Source: CAUZIR01 sp965250195
GTDB lineage: Bacteria > Chloroflexota > Dehalococcoidia > Lucifugimonadales > UBA2962
Direction of reading: 5' to 3'
Length of the DNA stretch: 64,000 bases
Assembly (NCBI GenBank): GCA_965250195.1
Contig: OZ252295.1
Span: forward strand, 1,736,001-1,800,000
Position numbers and translations under genes: made by a program. The notes under the pieces are model-generated. The model saw only the letters and a list, made by a program, of their open reading frames with translations, had not been told where the DNA came from and did not search any database. Shown piece after piece: positions 51,377 through 60,300 of the stretch. Every line of letters starts with the position of its first letter. The first letter of the stretch is position 1.

Positions 51377-51947
51377 GGCAGCACTGTGGGTCCGGGTGTC
51401 TGACCCCGACAAACAGACCGTCGCCAACCAGCTGCCGCCCCTGGCCGAATTGGCAGAGCGTCGCGGCTTCGAAGTGGTCAGAACGTACGCGGTCGAATCG
51501 TCGGCCTGGCGCGGCAAGCATCACCCAGCCCTGGCCGACTTATACGCCGACGCCCAACGCGGCCTCTTTGACGTGGTGATCGTGTGGGCGTTGGATCGCC
51601 TGTCACGCGAAGGGGTCTACGCCACCGCTTACACCCTGCGTCGCCTGGCCCTGGCCAACGTGAACATTATTTCCCACCAAGAGCCCTTCATCGAAGCGAT
51701 GGGCGAAATGCGGGACGTGCTGGTGGCGTTCCTGTCGTGGGTCGCGGAATACGAAAGCAAGCGCCGGTCAGAACGGACGAAGGCCGGTATGGCCCGAAGT
51801 GCTGCCGCCGGTGTCCGCGTTGGAAGGCCGTCAGGAACCAAAGATTCGAAGTCCCGCCGGCAGCGATCAGATAAGGGCGTCGCCAGGCCACACCGCCGGG
51901 GGAATCGCCAGGGCGGGACTGGTATGCCAATCGGGGGTGCAGCGTGA
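51369..51947 (+). CDS. Serine resolvase/invertase
   Basis: 192 residues from GTG 51369: ALWVRVSDPDKQ has the catalytic Arg9 and Ser11, then VIVWALDRLSREG (Arg pair) and YESKRRSERTKAGMARSAAAGVRVGRPSGTKDSK. The HTH_7 tail is replaced by a basic stretch. It probably resolves dimers or inverts DNA within the element. Confidence 0.9.
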   Translation: MVKAALWVRVSDPDKQTVANQLPPLAELAERRGFEVVRTYAVESSAWRGKHHPALADLYADAQRGLFDVVIVWALDRLSREGVYATAYTLRRLALANVNIISHQEPFIEAMGEMRDVLVAFLSWVAEYESKRRSERTKAGMARSAAAGVRVGRPSGTKDSKSRRQRSDKGVARPHRRGNRQGGTGMPIGGAA

Positions 51948-52192
51948 GTGAACGCAGACGGGCCCGGCGCGTCGGGCGGAAGCCTGAAGCGGTAAAGCCC
52001 AGCAGGAAAATGAACGCCGGCACGTTCGCGGCCATCGTCACCGCCTTTGCCACGCTGCCGGTGGCCGGCTTCGCGGCCTTCACGGGCGCCGTGGTCCCGT
52101 TCCTCTACTCATTCGGCATCTTGGTGGTCGCAACAACGATGGTCGGCGTGGCGTGGCGTAGTGGCCAGGCCAGTGAGAAGCCGCCGGAATGA
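51944..52192 (+). CDS. Small membrane protein
   Basis: 82 residues: a basic N-terminus (RRRARRVGRKPEAVKPSRK) then two hydrophobic helices (AAIVTAFATLPVAGFAAFTG and VVPFLYSFGILVVATTMVGV). It overlaps the resolvase and the next gene by 4 nt. Not recognised. Confidence 0.55.
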   Translation: MSERRRARRVGRKPEAVKPSRKMNAGTFAAIVTAFATLPVAGFAAFTGAVVPFLYSFGILVVATTMVGVAWRSGQASEKPPE

Positions 52193-52398
52193 ACCACGAC
52201 GATGACGGCGCCAGCTGCACCAGCTGTGTGGACCCCCTGCCCGGGCCCTGGCTGTTTCGCTGGCAAGAATTCGAATGGTTGGTCAGCATGACCGTTTATC
52301 GAATATTCCTGATCGCTAAAAGGGTGGTCGGATTTCGGGGCTTCGGAACGCCTGTAATTGGCGGGGACGATCAGGTCAGTAAAAGGGAACCTTTTTAA
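52189..52398 (+). CDS. Small protein ending in the EPF motif
   Basis: 69 residues: CTSCVDPLPGPW near the start and QVSKREPF at the end, followed by TAA. The EPF-stop ending and its DNA (GGGAACCTTTTTA) recur at other junctions. Not recognised. Confidence 0.45.
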   Translation: MNHDDDGASCTSCVDPLPGPWLFRWQEFEWLVSMTVYRIFLIAKRVVGFRGFGTPVIGGDDQVSKREPF

Positions 52399-52400
52399 CG
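52381..52400 (+). repeat. EPF junction motif, copy a
   Basis: AAAAGGGAACCTTTTTAACG. Shared core GGAACC(T/G)TTTTA with copies at 53110-53126, 53334-53350 and 54104-54118. Confidence 0.6.
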
Positions 52401-52572
52401 TTTTGCCAGAGGACTGCCCAGGAGGCCGATCCTGGGAGTCCTGGCTGGATCGGTTGGCCAGAAGGCACTCCTCATGATGAGTAACATATCGCTTTGCAGG
52501 GGTTGCCCGGGTCAAGCCAGCGATTAGAATCCCAACAACTCTCAGGCTGTATCCTGACGTCGGAACTAACGG
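52399..52572 (+). other. Non-coding gap in the small-gene operon
   Basis: No supported gene. Includes repeats of aggactgcccaggaggc/atcctgggagtcctgg type (52411-52445) that can form a hairpin; possible terminator or regulatory RNA. Confidence 0.3.
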
Positions 52573-52815
52573 TTGCTGGAGTGTGGACCCTTGAAACGAC
52601 CTAATTGGTACAGCGGAGAACACCCCTCGGCCTGCACGTGTGTGCAATGCAACCGAGAGCGCCTGGCAGGCCAAAACCGAGAGCGCATGGCAGCCCAAAA
52701 CCGAGAGCGCCTGGCAGGCCAAAAAGGCAGTCAAAATGTCCGGCGCTCCGGATGCCTCGGATCGCTATTGCTACTACCCCTGAGGCTGCTCGGCAGGACA
52801 CACGATCGTATTTGA
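52573..52815 (+). CDS. Zinc-motif protein with NRERLAGQ repeats
   Basis: 80 residues from TTG 52573 (TTG 52591 is also possible). NWYSGEHPSACTCVQC has the HPxxCTCVxC motif of small zinc proteins, then the octad NRERLAGQ/NRERMAAQ/NRERLAGQ encoded by 24-bp repeats (52652-52724), and a hydrophobic C-terminus. Role unknown. Confidence 0.55.
   Translation: MLECGPLKRPNWYSGEHPSACTCVQCNRERLAGQNRERMAAQNRERLAGQKGSQNVRRSGCLGSLLLLPLRLLGRTHDRI
52652..52724 (+). repeat. 24-bp in-frame tandem repeat x 3
   Basis: Unit starts aaccgagagcgcctggcagg; the middle unit has two changes (catggcagcc). Each encodes one NRER(L/M)A(G/A)Q octad. Confidence 0.85.
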
Positions 52816-52837
52816 GCGGTCCAGGAGCCAAGTCCTA

Positions 52838-53050
52838 ATGGCTGTATACATGCAGAACAGCCACAAAGAGTTCTCAATAGGTGGCGCGCAGCAGGCTTAC
52901 CTTCGGTTTCAAGGCCAGTTCGAGACACTTTCGTTACCAGGACCTGAGATCAAACGGTGCCTCGACGATTTAATCCACCTCGGTTGCGTCGGATATGACG
53001 CGCATTCACAAAAGTACCGCATAGTCGAGGAGATTAGCGTCCCTGGATAG
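52838..53050 (+). CDS. Small winged-helix-like protein
   Basis: 70 residues: FQGQFETLSLPGPEIKRCLDDLIHLGCVGYDAHSQKYRIVEEI has the spacing of a small winged helix (helix, helix, beta wing). Not recognised. Confidence 0.5.
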   Translation: MAVYMQNSHKEFSIGGAQQAYLRFQGQFETLSLPGPEIKRCLDDLIHLGCVGYDAHSQKYRIVEEISVPG

Positions 53051-53081
53051 CAGTCAACGCGTTTTGGCGAAATCAACCTAG

Positions 53082-53126
53082 GTGATTCGAAACCCTCTGG
53101 TCTGTGCCCGAAGGGAACCTTTTTAG
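53082..53126 (+). CDS. Possible 14-residue peptide ending EPF
   Basis: GTG 53082 to TAG 53126, ending CARREPF, two bases before the next gene's ATG. Support rests on the recurrent EPF-stop motif only. Confidence 0.25.
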   Translation: MIRNPLVCARREPF

Positions 53127-53128
53127 CG

Positions 53129-53350
53129 ATGGCAAAAACTGACCTAGTACCGGGAGGGCAAGCCCCCACTCAGCGAGAGGTTGGCCGGTTGCGCGATGTT
53201 GGAATCGCCGCCATCGCCCATTTTTGGGCCGGTCACCCCGGTTTGGCGTTGGGTTGCCCTTATTTTATTTGCGCCGAGATTGTTGTTGTCGACGGTGACC
53301 GGGTGAGTTACGGCCCGACCGGCTCAATACAGGAAAATGAACCTTTTTAA
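53129..53350 (+). CDS. Small protein ending in the EPF motif
   Basis: 73 residues: VGRLRDVGIAAIAHFWAGHPGLALGCPYFICAEIVVVDGDRVSYG, ending SIQENEPF and TAA. The next gene's ATG follows with no gap. Not recognised. Confidence 0.5.
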   Translation: MAKTDLVPGGQAPTQREVGRLRDVGIAAIAHFWAGHPGLALGCPYFICAEIVVVDGDRVSYGPTGSIQENEPF

Positions 53351-53827
53351 ATGAGTGATATCAGATACGAACGGCGGCCCGGCACGGTGGCCGGTATTCA
53401 AATAGGCGGGCGGCTCGTGGCGACAACCACCGCCCGGCATGAGGGCGAGACCGACCGCCTCGTCGAGACATTGAACGCCGGGCGTGAGGCTCTACGGCCT
53501 CGGCTTAAAAAAGCTCCTATGTGGCTGCTCTTGGGGACAAACCTTGGCGGGGCCGCTATGGGGTGGGGGCTAATTGCCGCGCACTACGCGGCACCGGCGA
53601 CAATGTTAGAGGCGCTAGACGGTTCGGCGTTCGCGGTAGATTTGGTTTTCGGTTTCGCGTTTCTCGCCGTGCTGGTCACAGGGGCCGAACTACTAGGGTG
53701 GCTTTTTAAACGTTACGTCCCAAAACGGACCCGGCCCGCGCCGTTTTGTTTTGCCTGTGACGGCACCCTCGACCACTCTTTAGAGTGTCCGTTGATTTGG
53801 GAGGGGTACGAGGGGCCGAGGGCATGA
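53351..53827 (+). CDS. Membrane protein with C-terminal Cys pair
   Basis: 158 residues: a charged N-terminus, two hydrophobic helices (about 57-80 and 92-116), then FCFACDGTLDHSLECPLIWEGY with CxxC and a further Cys. The ATG abuts the upstream stop. Not recognised. Confidence 0.55.
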   Translation: MSDIRYERRPGTVAGIQIGGRLVATTTARHEGETDRLVETLNAGREALRPRLKKAPMWLLLGTNLGGAAMGWGLIAAHYAAPATMLEALDGSAFAVDLVFGFAFLAVLVTGAELLGWLFKRYVPKRTRPAPFCFACDGTLDHSLECPLIWEGYEGPRA

Positions 53828-53907
53828 ATTCTTATGGCCATAAAGGTATACCGGCCGCCGCCATAGCGGGCAACGGTATACCTGTGACGTCAACGGTATA
53901 CCCGTGA
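53824..53907 (+). CDS. Coupled 27-residue peptide
   Basis: ATG 53824 overlaps the upstream TGA and its own TGA overlaps GTG 53904 of the next gene. It reads MNSYGHKGIPAAAIAGNGIP and then seven more residues. Coupling on both ends supports it; the gene also carries the GGTATACC repeats. Confidence 0.4.
   Translation: MNSYGHKGIPAAAIAGNGIPVTSTVYP
53845..53902 (+). repeat. Three GGTATACC palindromes
   Basis: At 53845-53852, 53875-53882 and 53895-53902, spaced 30 and 20 bp. The last two are within direct repeats CAACGGTATACC(T/C)GTGAC. Possible protein-binding sites. Confidence 0.6.
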
Positions 53908-54104
53908 CCCACACGCGGGATTTGCCCCACATGCCGCCTTGCCGATACCCGTTTTTCCCCCGGCATAAACAGTTATCGAAGCGGGTCACGGTGGGGCACA
54001 GGCGAACAACCGAGCCGGTAGCCGATTGGTGCCCAGGTTGCGGGGCCGTCAAGTGGCGGGCGGGCTACTCGCCAGAGGAATTACAAGAGCGAGCGAGGCA
54101 ATAA
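53904..54104 (+). CDS. Small zinc-motif protein
   Basis: 66 residues from GTG 53904: VADWCPGCGAVKWRAGYSPEELQERAR has one CxxC. Not recognised. It is coupled to the 27-residue peptide. Confidence 0.45.
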   Translation: MTHTRDLPHMPPCRYPFFPRHKQLSKRVTVGHRRTTEPVADWCPGCGAVKWRAGYSPEELQERARQ

Positions 54105-54120
54105 GGAACCGTTTTAGTAA

Positions 54121-54150
54121 ATGAATGAGACAAACCAAACGCCGTTTTAG
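54121..54150 (+). CDS. Possible 9-residue peptide ending TPF
   Basis: ATG 54121 to TAG 54150 reads MNETNQTPF; the stop overlaps GTG 54150 of the next gene. It lies just after an EPF-type junction (ggaaccgttttag). Could be only a coupling device. Confidence 0.25.
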   Translation: MNETNQTPF

Positions 54151-54263
54151 TGACCTTCCCAGCCCGACAATTCGCGTTCTGTCTGGTCATGGCGTTCATG
54201 CCGATCGTCGCCGTCTTTATACCGATTGAGTGGGCGCTACCGAAAGAAACGAAAAATGAATAA
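54150..54263 (+). CDS. 37-residue single-helix membrane peptide
   Basis: GTG 54150: a hydrophobic helix (FAFCLVMAFMPIVAVFIPI) and a charged tail (LPKETKNE). Its end overlaps the next ATG (54256) by 8 nt. Small phage membrane peptides such as holins look like this, but evidence is slight. Confidence 0.4.
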   Translation: MTFPARQFAFCLVMAFMPIVAVFIPIEWALPKETKNE

Positions 54264-54471
54264 AGAGTCAACCGGGTTCAGCCTGACCGCCCCGCCGCTG
54301 TTGATGCGTGGGTGTCCCCGCTGTCATAGCGGGGCTGTCCTGGCATCGACCGCCGAACCCTACTGCCTGCAATGCGGGTGGAGGGGTTCGGCCAGGATGC
54401 CGCCGGTCGAAAACTTGACGGGTGGCCGCCGAAGGTGCGGCCCATACATTCGGGCAATCGGAAGGATTTAG
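54256..54471 (+). CDS. Small zinc-ribbon protein
   Basis: 71 residues: RGCPRCHSGAVLASTAEPYCLQCGWRG has two CxxC pairs as in many small Chloroflexota and phage zinc ribbons. It is coupled to the preceding peptide. Confidence 0.6.
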   Translation: MNKESTGFSLTAPPLLMRGCPRCHSGAVLASTAEPYCLQCGWRGSARMPPVENLTGGRRRCGPYIRAIGRI

Positions 54472-54474
54472 GTA

Positions 54475-54864
54475 ATGGAGCCAACCAACAAATTGACCGT
54501 GGCGCAGAACTTCGGGCTGTGGACGCGGTTTCGCCGCAACCAGCTGACCATAGCGCCCCCTGATAAGACTCGCTGGGGTGCCGTCATCTTCCTGACGTGG
54601 GCGCTGGGTGCCATCATCGCTTACGGGCTGCTGACGGCCGCCGGGGCCACTCACTGGGTTTGGCGCCCCGCAATTTCCGGCGCTGTGCCGCTGGTGATGA
54701 TGGTCACGGCCCTGGCCGAAATCATCGCCTTCCATATCTTCGTCAGGCTCTATCGCCAGTGGCCCATTTTCATAGAGCCCCTTTGGCCAGGGGACGCCCC
54801 GGCGGAACCGGCAGAGGAACCCGAAGCGACCCGCGAAGACCTGCTGTCATCACACGAAGACTGA
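54475..54864 (+). CDS. Two-helix membrane protein
   Basis: 129 residues: two hydrophobic helices (WGAVIFLTWALGAIIAYGLL and AISGAVPLVMMVTALAEIIAF) and an acidic tail. It is the last gene of the small-gene operon. Not recognised. Confidence 0.55.
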   Translation: MEPTNKLTVAQNFGLWTRFRRNQLTIAPPDKTRWGAVIFLTWALGAIIAYGLLTAAGATHWVWRPAISGAVPLVMMVTALAEIIAFHIFVRLYRQWPIFIEPLWPGDAPAEPAEEPEATREDLLSSHED

Positions 54865-55419
54865 CCGTTCTGCTACCTCTACCTCTTTGTTGTCTAACAT
54901 TAAGATACCTCTCACAGTTCGGTAGTGTGTCATTTTGTGGAATCTCCGATCAGTCGTCTCCAAACACTTCTATCCCCCCGATTTACACGGTTACTTTTCC
55001 ATGACGAATGTGGCGTCGGCGTTGTTGCCAACCTTGCGTAGGGCGATCCGGCCACTACGGATCGTGGATCAGCGGCAATAAATTCCGCGAGGTGGTAATC
55101 GAGGAGGCCCATGGCACCGAACGAACAGCGACGGGAAACAAGTTGACGAGTCATTGTGAGCGTGACCCATTCGCGATGGGTGGGGATTGTGGCAAAGCTG
55201 AACGAACTATCACCCGACCAATTGACTAGGCTTCGGCGTTCGGACATCATCCGAACTTGACTCACGAATCAAAATACCAGTGTGCTTATTGGGAATCCGT
55301 GTCCCTGCGAGTGATTAAGTGCCAACAGGTTTTCGCCGCCCCTGAACATTCGTAACGGCAATAGGCTTCACGACGGCTACGGCGAGGCAACGGGAATACT
55401 GACGAAGGAACTCAAGACC
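54865..55419 (+). other. Non-coding gap before the type III R-M genes
   Basis: Holds an IS terminal-repeat copy (54921-54937). A short frame at 55156-55260 ending KLNELSPDQLTRLRRSD and a stretch at 55272-55350 (QCAY...IKCQQVF) look like gene remnants. No full gene is supported. Confidence 0.5.
54921..54937 (+). repeat. IS terminal repeat, left copy 1
   Basis: GGTAGTGTGTCATTTTG, same as the first 17 bp of copy 2 (60512) and the inverse of the right copy (63536-63552). The sequence diverges after that. No target duplication seen. Confidence 0.8.
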
Positions 55420-57384
55420 ATGGAGAAGCTAGATCCCACGATTGACGGAACGTCTCAGGATGTCGTCGCCGACAACATCGGTCGACTGCGCGAGCTGTTT
55501 CCCGAGATATTCGTGGACGGGATGATTAACTTCGACGCTCTCAAAGAGGCCCTTGGCGAGCACGTGGATGATCACGAGGAGAGATACGACTTCACCTGGT
55601 TTGGTAAGACAGGAGCGCGGCGGATCGCTCAAACTTCGTCAGGCGGCACGCTACTTCCTCGCGCCGATCAGTCTGTTGATTGGGACACAACAAGGAACCT
55701 CTTCATCGAAGGAGACAACCTAGAGGTTCTTAAACTGCTCCAAAAGTCCTACCACCGGAAATTTAAGCTCATTTATATCGACCCGCCGTACAACACCGGG
55801 AAGGAGTTCGTCTACCCAGACAAGTATCAGGACAACCTCTCAACCTACCTTCGATACACGGGGCAGATGGACGCTGCAGGGTACAAATTTTCTTCGAATC
55901 CGGAGACGTCTGGTCGCTGGCACACGAACTGGCTGAACATGATGTTTCCACGGCTGAAGCTCGCGAGGAATTTGCTACGCGATGATGGAGTCATTTTTGT
56001 CTCGATTGATGACCGGGAGGTTCACAACCTTCGTCACCTTCTCGACGAAGTGTTTGGATCGGAGAATTGGTTGGGCACAGTTGTCTGGAAGAATGCGACT
56101 GACAACAATCCGTCCCAGATAGCGATTGAGCACGAGTATGTCCTGGTTTATTCACGCGAGAAGGCCGCGCTATCGCCCAGCTGGCGCTCGCCAGTATCTG
56201 ACGTGAAGGACCTTCTGCTAAGAACTGGCCAGGACTTCATAAAGGAATACCCAAACCAGGACGAACGCCAGGCCGCTTACTCTGACTGGTTCCGCAGTAA
56301 CAAGGCACAACTGTGGCCGATGGATCGTTATAAGTACATCGACGGTGACGGCATCTATATTGGGAGTCAGAGTGTCCACAACCCGGGTAAGGAAGGCTAC
56401 CGATATGACGTGATTCATCCGGTAACCGGAAAACCTTGTAAACAGCCGCTTATGGGGTACCGCTTCCCGCAGGAAGCGATGGCCCGGCTTCTCGCAGAAG
56501 AGAAAATTCTCTTCGGAAACGATCACAACAAGATCATTGAGCTCAAGGTGTACGCGAGAGAGTTCATGGACAAACTTCCAAGCGTAATGACGTTGGATGG
56601 CAGGCTCGGAACTTACGACCTGCGCACGCTATTCCCGGAAGTGTCGAAGATCTTCACCAACCCGAAGCCCGTGAAACTTCTGATGGAATTTTTCTCGTTA
56701 ACGCTGGGTGAGGACGATCTTGTAATGGACTTCTTCGCTGGCTCCTGCCCGACTGCAGAGGCAGTCCTTCGGCTAAATGCCAAGGATGGTGGATCTAGGC
56801 GCTTTGTGGTCGTACAACTCCCAGAGGCTGTGGATGAATCAACTGATGTGGGAAAACAAGCAGCAAGCATCGGGCTGAAATCAATCTCTCAGATTGGTGC
56901 TGAACGTGTTCGCCGGGCAGCTCTTTCCATTTCGTCAAATAGCAGCGAGAGTGAGGCATCCGGAGATCTCGGGTTTCGATTTTTCCGATTGGATAGCAGC
57001 AATATCAAGACATGGGACGCTGACTTCGAAGCTCTGGAACAGTCGCTTCTTGACGTTGTCGAGAATATCAAGCCGGATCGGACAGAGGACGATGTGCTTT
57101 TCGAGTTGCTCCTAAAGTACGGCCTCGACCTATCAGTCCCGATAGAGCCCCGGATCGTTCGTGACAAGAAGGTCTACATAATCGATGCTGGGGCTCTCGT
57201 CGTGTGTCTAGCGAAGGGTGTGACGATCAAGGTCGTAGAGGGCATTGCAGCGCTGAAGGCAGAACTTTCGCCTGAAATCATGCGGGTCGTTTTCAGAGAT
57301 GGAGGCTTCGTTGACGACGTTGTCAAAACGAACACCGTGCAGATGTTGAAGCAGGCCGGGATCGACGACGTCAAGAGTCTGTAG
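55420..57384 (+). CDS. mod: Type III restriction-modification methyltransferase (Mod)
   Basis: 654 residues: an N-terminal region (LRELFPEIFVDGMINFDALKEAL...FTWFGKTGARRIAQ), motif IV DPPYNTGKEFVYPDKY (Asp121), a large target domain, then motif I DFFAGSCPTAEAVLRL near 437. This beta-class order and length fit type III Mod. It methylates adenine in an asymmetric site and guides Res. res follows after 13 bp. Confidence 0.95.
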   Translation: MEKLDPTIDGTSQDVVADNIGRLRELFPEIFVDGMINFDALKEALGEHVDDHEERYDFTWFGKTGARRIAQTSSGGTLLPRADQSVDWDTTRNLFIEGDNLEVLKLLQKSYHRKFKLIYIDPPYNTGKEFVYPDKYQDNLSTYLRYTGQMDAAGYKFSSNPETSGRWHTNWLNMMFPRLKLARNLLRDDGVIFVSIDDREVHNLRHLLDEVFGSENWLGTVVWKNATDNNPSQIAIEHEYVLVYSREKAALSPSWRSPVSDVKDLLLRTGQDFIKEYPNQDERQAAYSDWFRSNKAQLWPMDRYKYIDGDGIYIGSQSVHNPGKEGYRYDVIHPVTGKPCKQPLMGYRFPQEAMARLLAEEKILFGNDHNKIIELKVYAREFMDKLPSVMTLDGRLGTYDLRTLFPEVSKIFTNPKPVKLLMEFFSLTLGEDDLVMDFFAGSCPTAEAVLRLNAKDGGSRRFVVVQLPEAVDESTDVGKQAASIGLKSISQIGAERVRRAALSISSNSSESEASGDLGFRFFRLDSSNIKTWDADFEALEQSLLDVVENIKPDRTEDDVLFELLLKYGLDLSVPIEPRIVRDKKVYIIDAGALVVCLAKGVTIKVVEGIAALKAELSPEIMRVVFRDGGFVDDVVKTNTVQMLKQAGIDDVKSL

Positions 57385-57397
57385 ATCGGAAGAGCGA

Positions 57398-60300
57398 GTG
57401 AAGATCAAATTCAATGCCGACCTCGAACACCAAAGGGAGGCGATCGCTTCAGTGGTTGATGTCTTTCAAGGCCAGGAGACCTTGCAGACGAACTTTGCTG
57501 TGGCTAGCCAGGACACGGGCTTGCAGGTCTCGCTGTTCGAATCGGAATCCGGCATCGGGAATCGGTTAAAACTCCTTGATGAGGACATCTTGGCCAACGT
57601 GAATCAGATCCAACTGAGGAACAGCCTTGCTCAGTCGAAGACTCTCGACGGCATGAACTTCACTGTCGAGATGGAGACCGGCACGGGCAAGACATACGTG
57701 TACCTGCGCACGGTCTTCGAGCTTCACCAAAAGTACGGCTTCACCAAGTACATAATCGTGGTTCCTTCGATTGCGATCATAGAGGGCGTCTGGAAATCGC
57801 TACAAATTACTGAAGAGCACTTCAAGGGCCTCTACGGCAACGTTCGATACGACTTCTTCCTCTACGACTCTCAAAAACTTGGACGAGTCCGGAACTTCGC
57901 AACAATGGACTGCGTGCAGATCATGGTGATCAATATCGACGCGTTCCGGAAGAGCTTCATTGACCCAGAAAAGGAAAATAAGAGCAACATCATTCATCGT
58001 CCGCTCGACCGGATGGCCGGAGTTAAGCCCATTGAGTTCATCCAAGCTGCGAACCCTATTGTCATCATTGATGAGCCGCAGAGCGTGGACTCGACCGAGA
58101 AGGGCCGCGAAGCAGTCGCGTCGTTAAATCCGCTTTGTACGCTTCGCTACTCCGCCACGCACCGAGACCGTTACAACCAGGTCTACCGACTCGATGCGGT
58201 CGACGCCTATGAGCGCGAGCTGGTGAAGCAAATCGAAGTAGCCAGCATCGATGTCGAGGACGGCTTCAACCGCGCTTATATCAGGTTGCTGTCGGTCAAT
58301 ACAACGAAAAGTCCAATAACGGCGAAGGTCGAATTTGACATTCTCGGGAGCGGCAGCAATGTGCAGCGGAAGACGAAGACTGTCCGTTCTGGTGATGACC
58401 TGTTCGATATCTCCGGCGGCCGGGACGTCTACGACGGTTACATCATCGAAGACATATATGGAGAAGAGGGCCGCAAGTATATTAGCTTCGCGAGTAAATC
58501 CGAGATTCTGGCGCTGGGGGAGTCTGTCGGTGGTGTGAATCAAGATTCCTACAAACGACTTCAAATCCGAAAGACGATCGAGGAACACTTGGATAAGGAG
58601 TTGCGCCTCAATCCTCGAGGTATCAAGGTATTGAGCCTTTTTTTCCTGGACCGAGTCGCTAACTATCGCTCTTACGATGACGAAGGCAAACCTCAACTAG
58701 GTAAGTACGCACTCATATTCGAAGAGGAGTATTCGAAGCTCCTCCAGAGGCCCAAGTATGTCGATCTCCTCAAGAGCGCTGATTTTGAGGCTGCAGCCGA
58801 CGGTGTCCACGGTGGCTACTTCGCGGTCGACAACAAAAAGGACTCGACAGGAGCTAATCGACTCAAGGAATCTCGCGGAAGAGGGAACACCTCGGCCGAC
58901 GAAAACGCGTATCAACTCATCATGCGAGACAAAGAAAAGCTTTTGAGCTTTGACTCGAAGCTGAAGTTCATTTTCTCCCATTCGGCTCTGAAGGAAGGTT
59001 GGGACAACCCGAACGTCTTCCAGATTTGCACGTTAAACGAGACGGCGTCCATGATGAAGAAGCGGCAAGAAATTGGCCGAGGTTTACGAATCGCAGTCGA
59101 CCAGACCGGCGATCGAGTTCACGGATTCAATGTGAATACGCTGACGGTGATGGCGAATGAATCCTACAAGGACTTCGCGAAGAAACTGCAAAAGGAAATG
59201 GAAGACGAAAGTGGCATTCGATTCGGCATCGTGGAGCAACACCTATTTGCCAACATCCTAGCCAAATCAGAGGATTATCGAACCAAATACCTCGGCATCG
59301 ATGCCTCGGCGGCACTGTGGAAGTACCTGGAGGATTATGGGTACATCGATGTTGAGGGCAATGTGCAAGACGAACTGCGAGGTGACCTTGATAGTGGGCA
59401 GTTGAAGTTGCCAAACGAGTTTGCAGAACACGCCGCTGCGATAGCGGCGGTGCTTACGAAGGTCGCCGGTAGCCTCAACATCAAGAATGCGGATGACCGT
59501 GAACGGGTGAGCTTGAATAAGCAAGTCTACCTGAGCAGGGACTTTCAAGAACTATGGGACCGGGTCAAACACCGAACGACGTTTCGGGTTGAATTTGACT
59601 CCGAGAAGCTCATCCAGACATGTGTAGACGAGATCAACAAATCCTTGATCGTTGGACGGACTCGCTTCGTATTTCGCAAAAGCCAGGCCGAAATCAACCG
59701 TGGCGGGGTCCAAATGAGTGACCCGGCCGAGCAGGCATACACTGACGATACGAAAGAATTGCGACCGCCGGATATTGTCTCATTCTTGCAGAACCAAACT
59801 AACCTGACACGCAGGTCCATCGTGGAAATTCTGCGCCGGATCAGTAAGCTCGAGCAATTCAAGCGGAACCCTCAGAAGTTCATCGAACAGGTGACAGCGA
59901 TCATCCAGCACCAGATGCGTTTGTTCATCGTTGAAGGCGTCAAATACCAACGCATTGGCGACGATGAGTTCTACGCTCAGGAGCTGTTCGAGACCGAAGA
60001 ACTCTACGGCTACCTCAACAAGAACATGCTCGAAAGTAAAAAGTCGGTCTTTACTCAGGTGGTGTATGGCTCGAAAGTCGAGGCCAACTTCGCCCGCTCT
60101 TTCGAGCTAAGCAACGATGTGACGGCTTTTGCCAAACTGCCAAGCTGGTTCAAAATCGAAACACCGCTCGGTGGCTACAATCCGGATTGGGCGGTGCTGG
60201 TAGAACGTGACGGAAAGCAACGTCTCTATTTTGTTCTGGAGTCAAAAGGAAGTCTGTTCACCGACGCGATTAGGCAGACCGAACAGGCGAAGATCGACTG

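Noticed and set aside
54930..55265. Reverse-strand 111-residue gene
   Set aside because: Composition looks random, it spans the IS end copy, and no ribosome site is seen.
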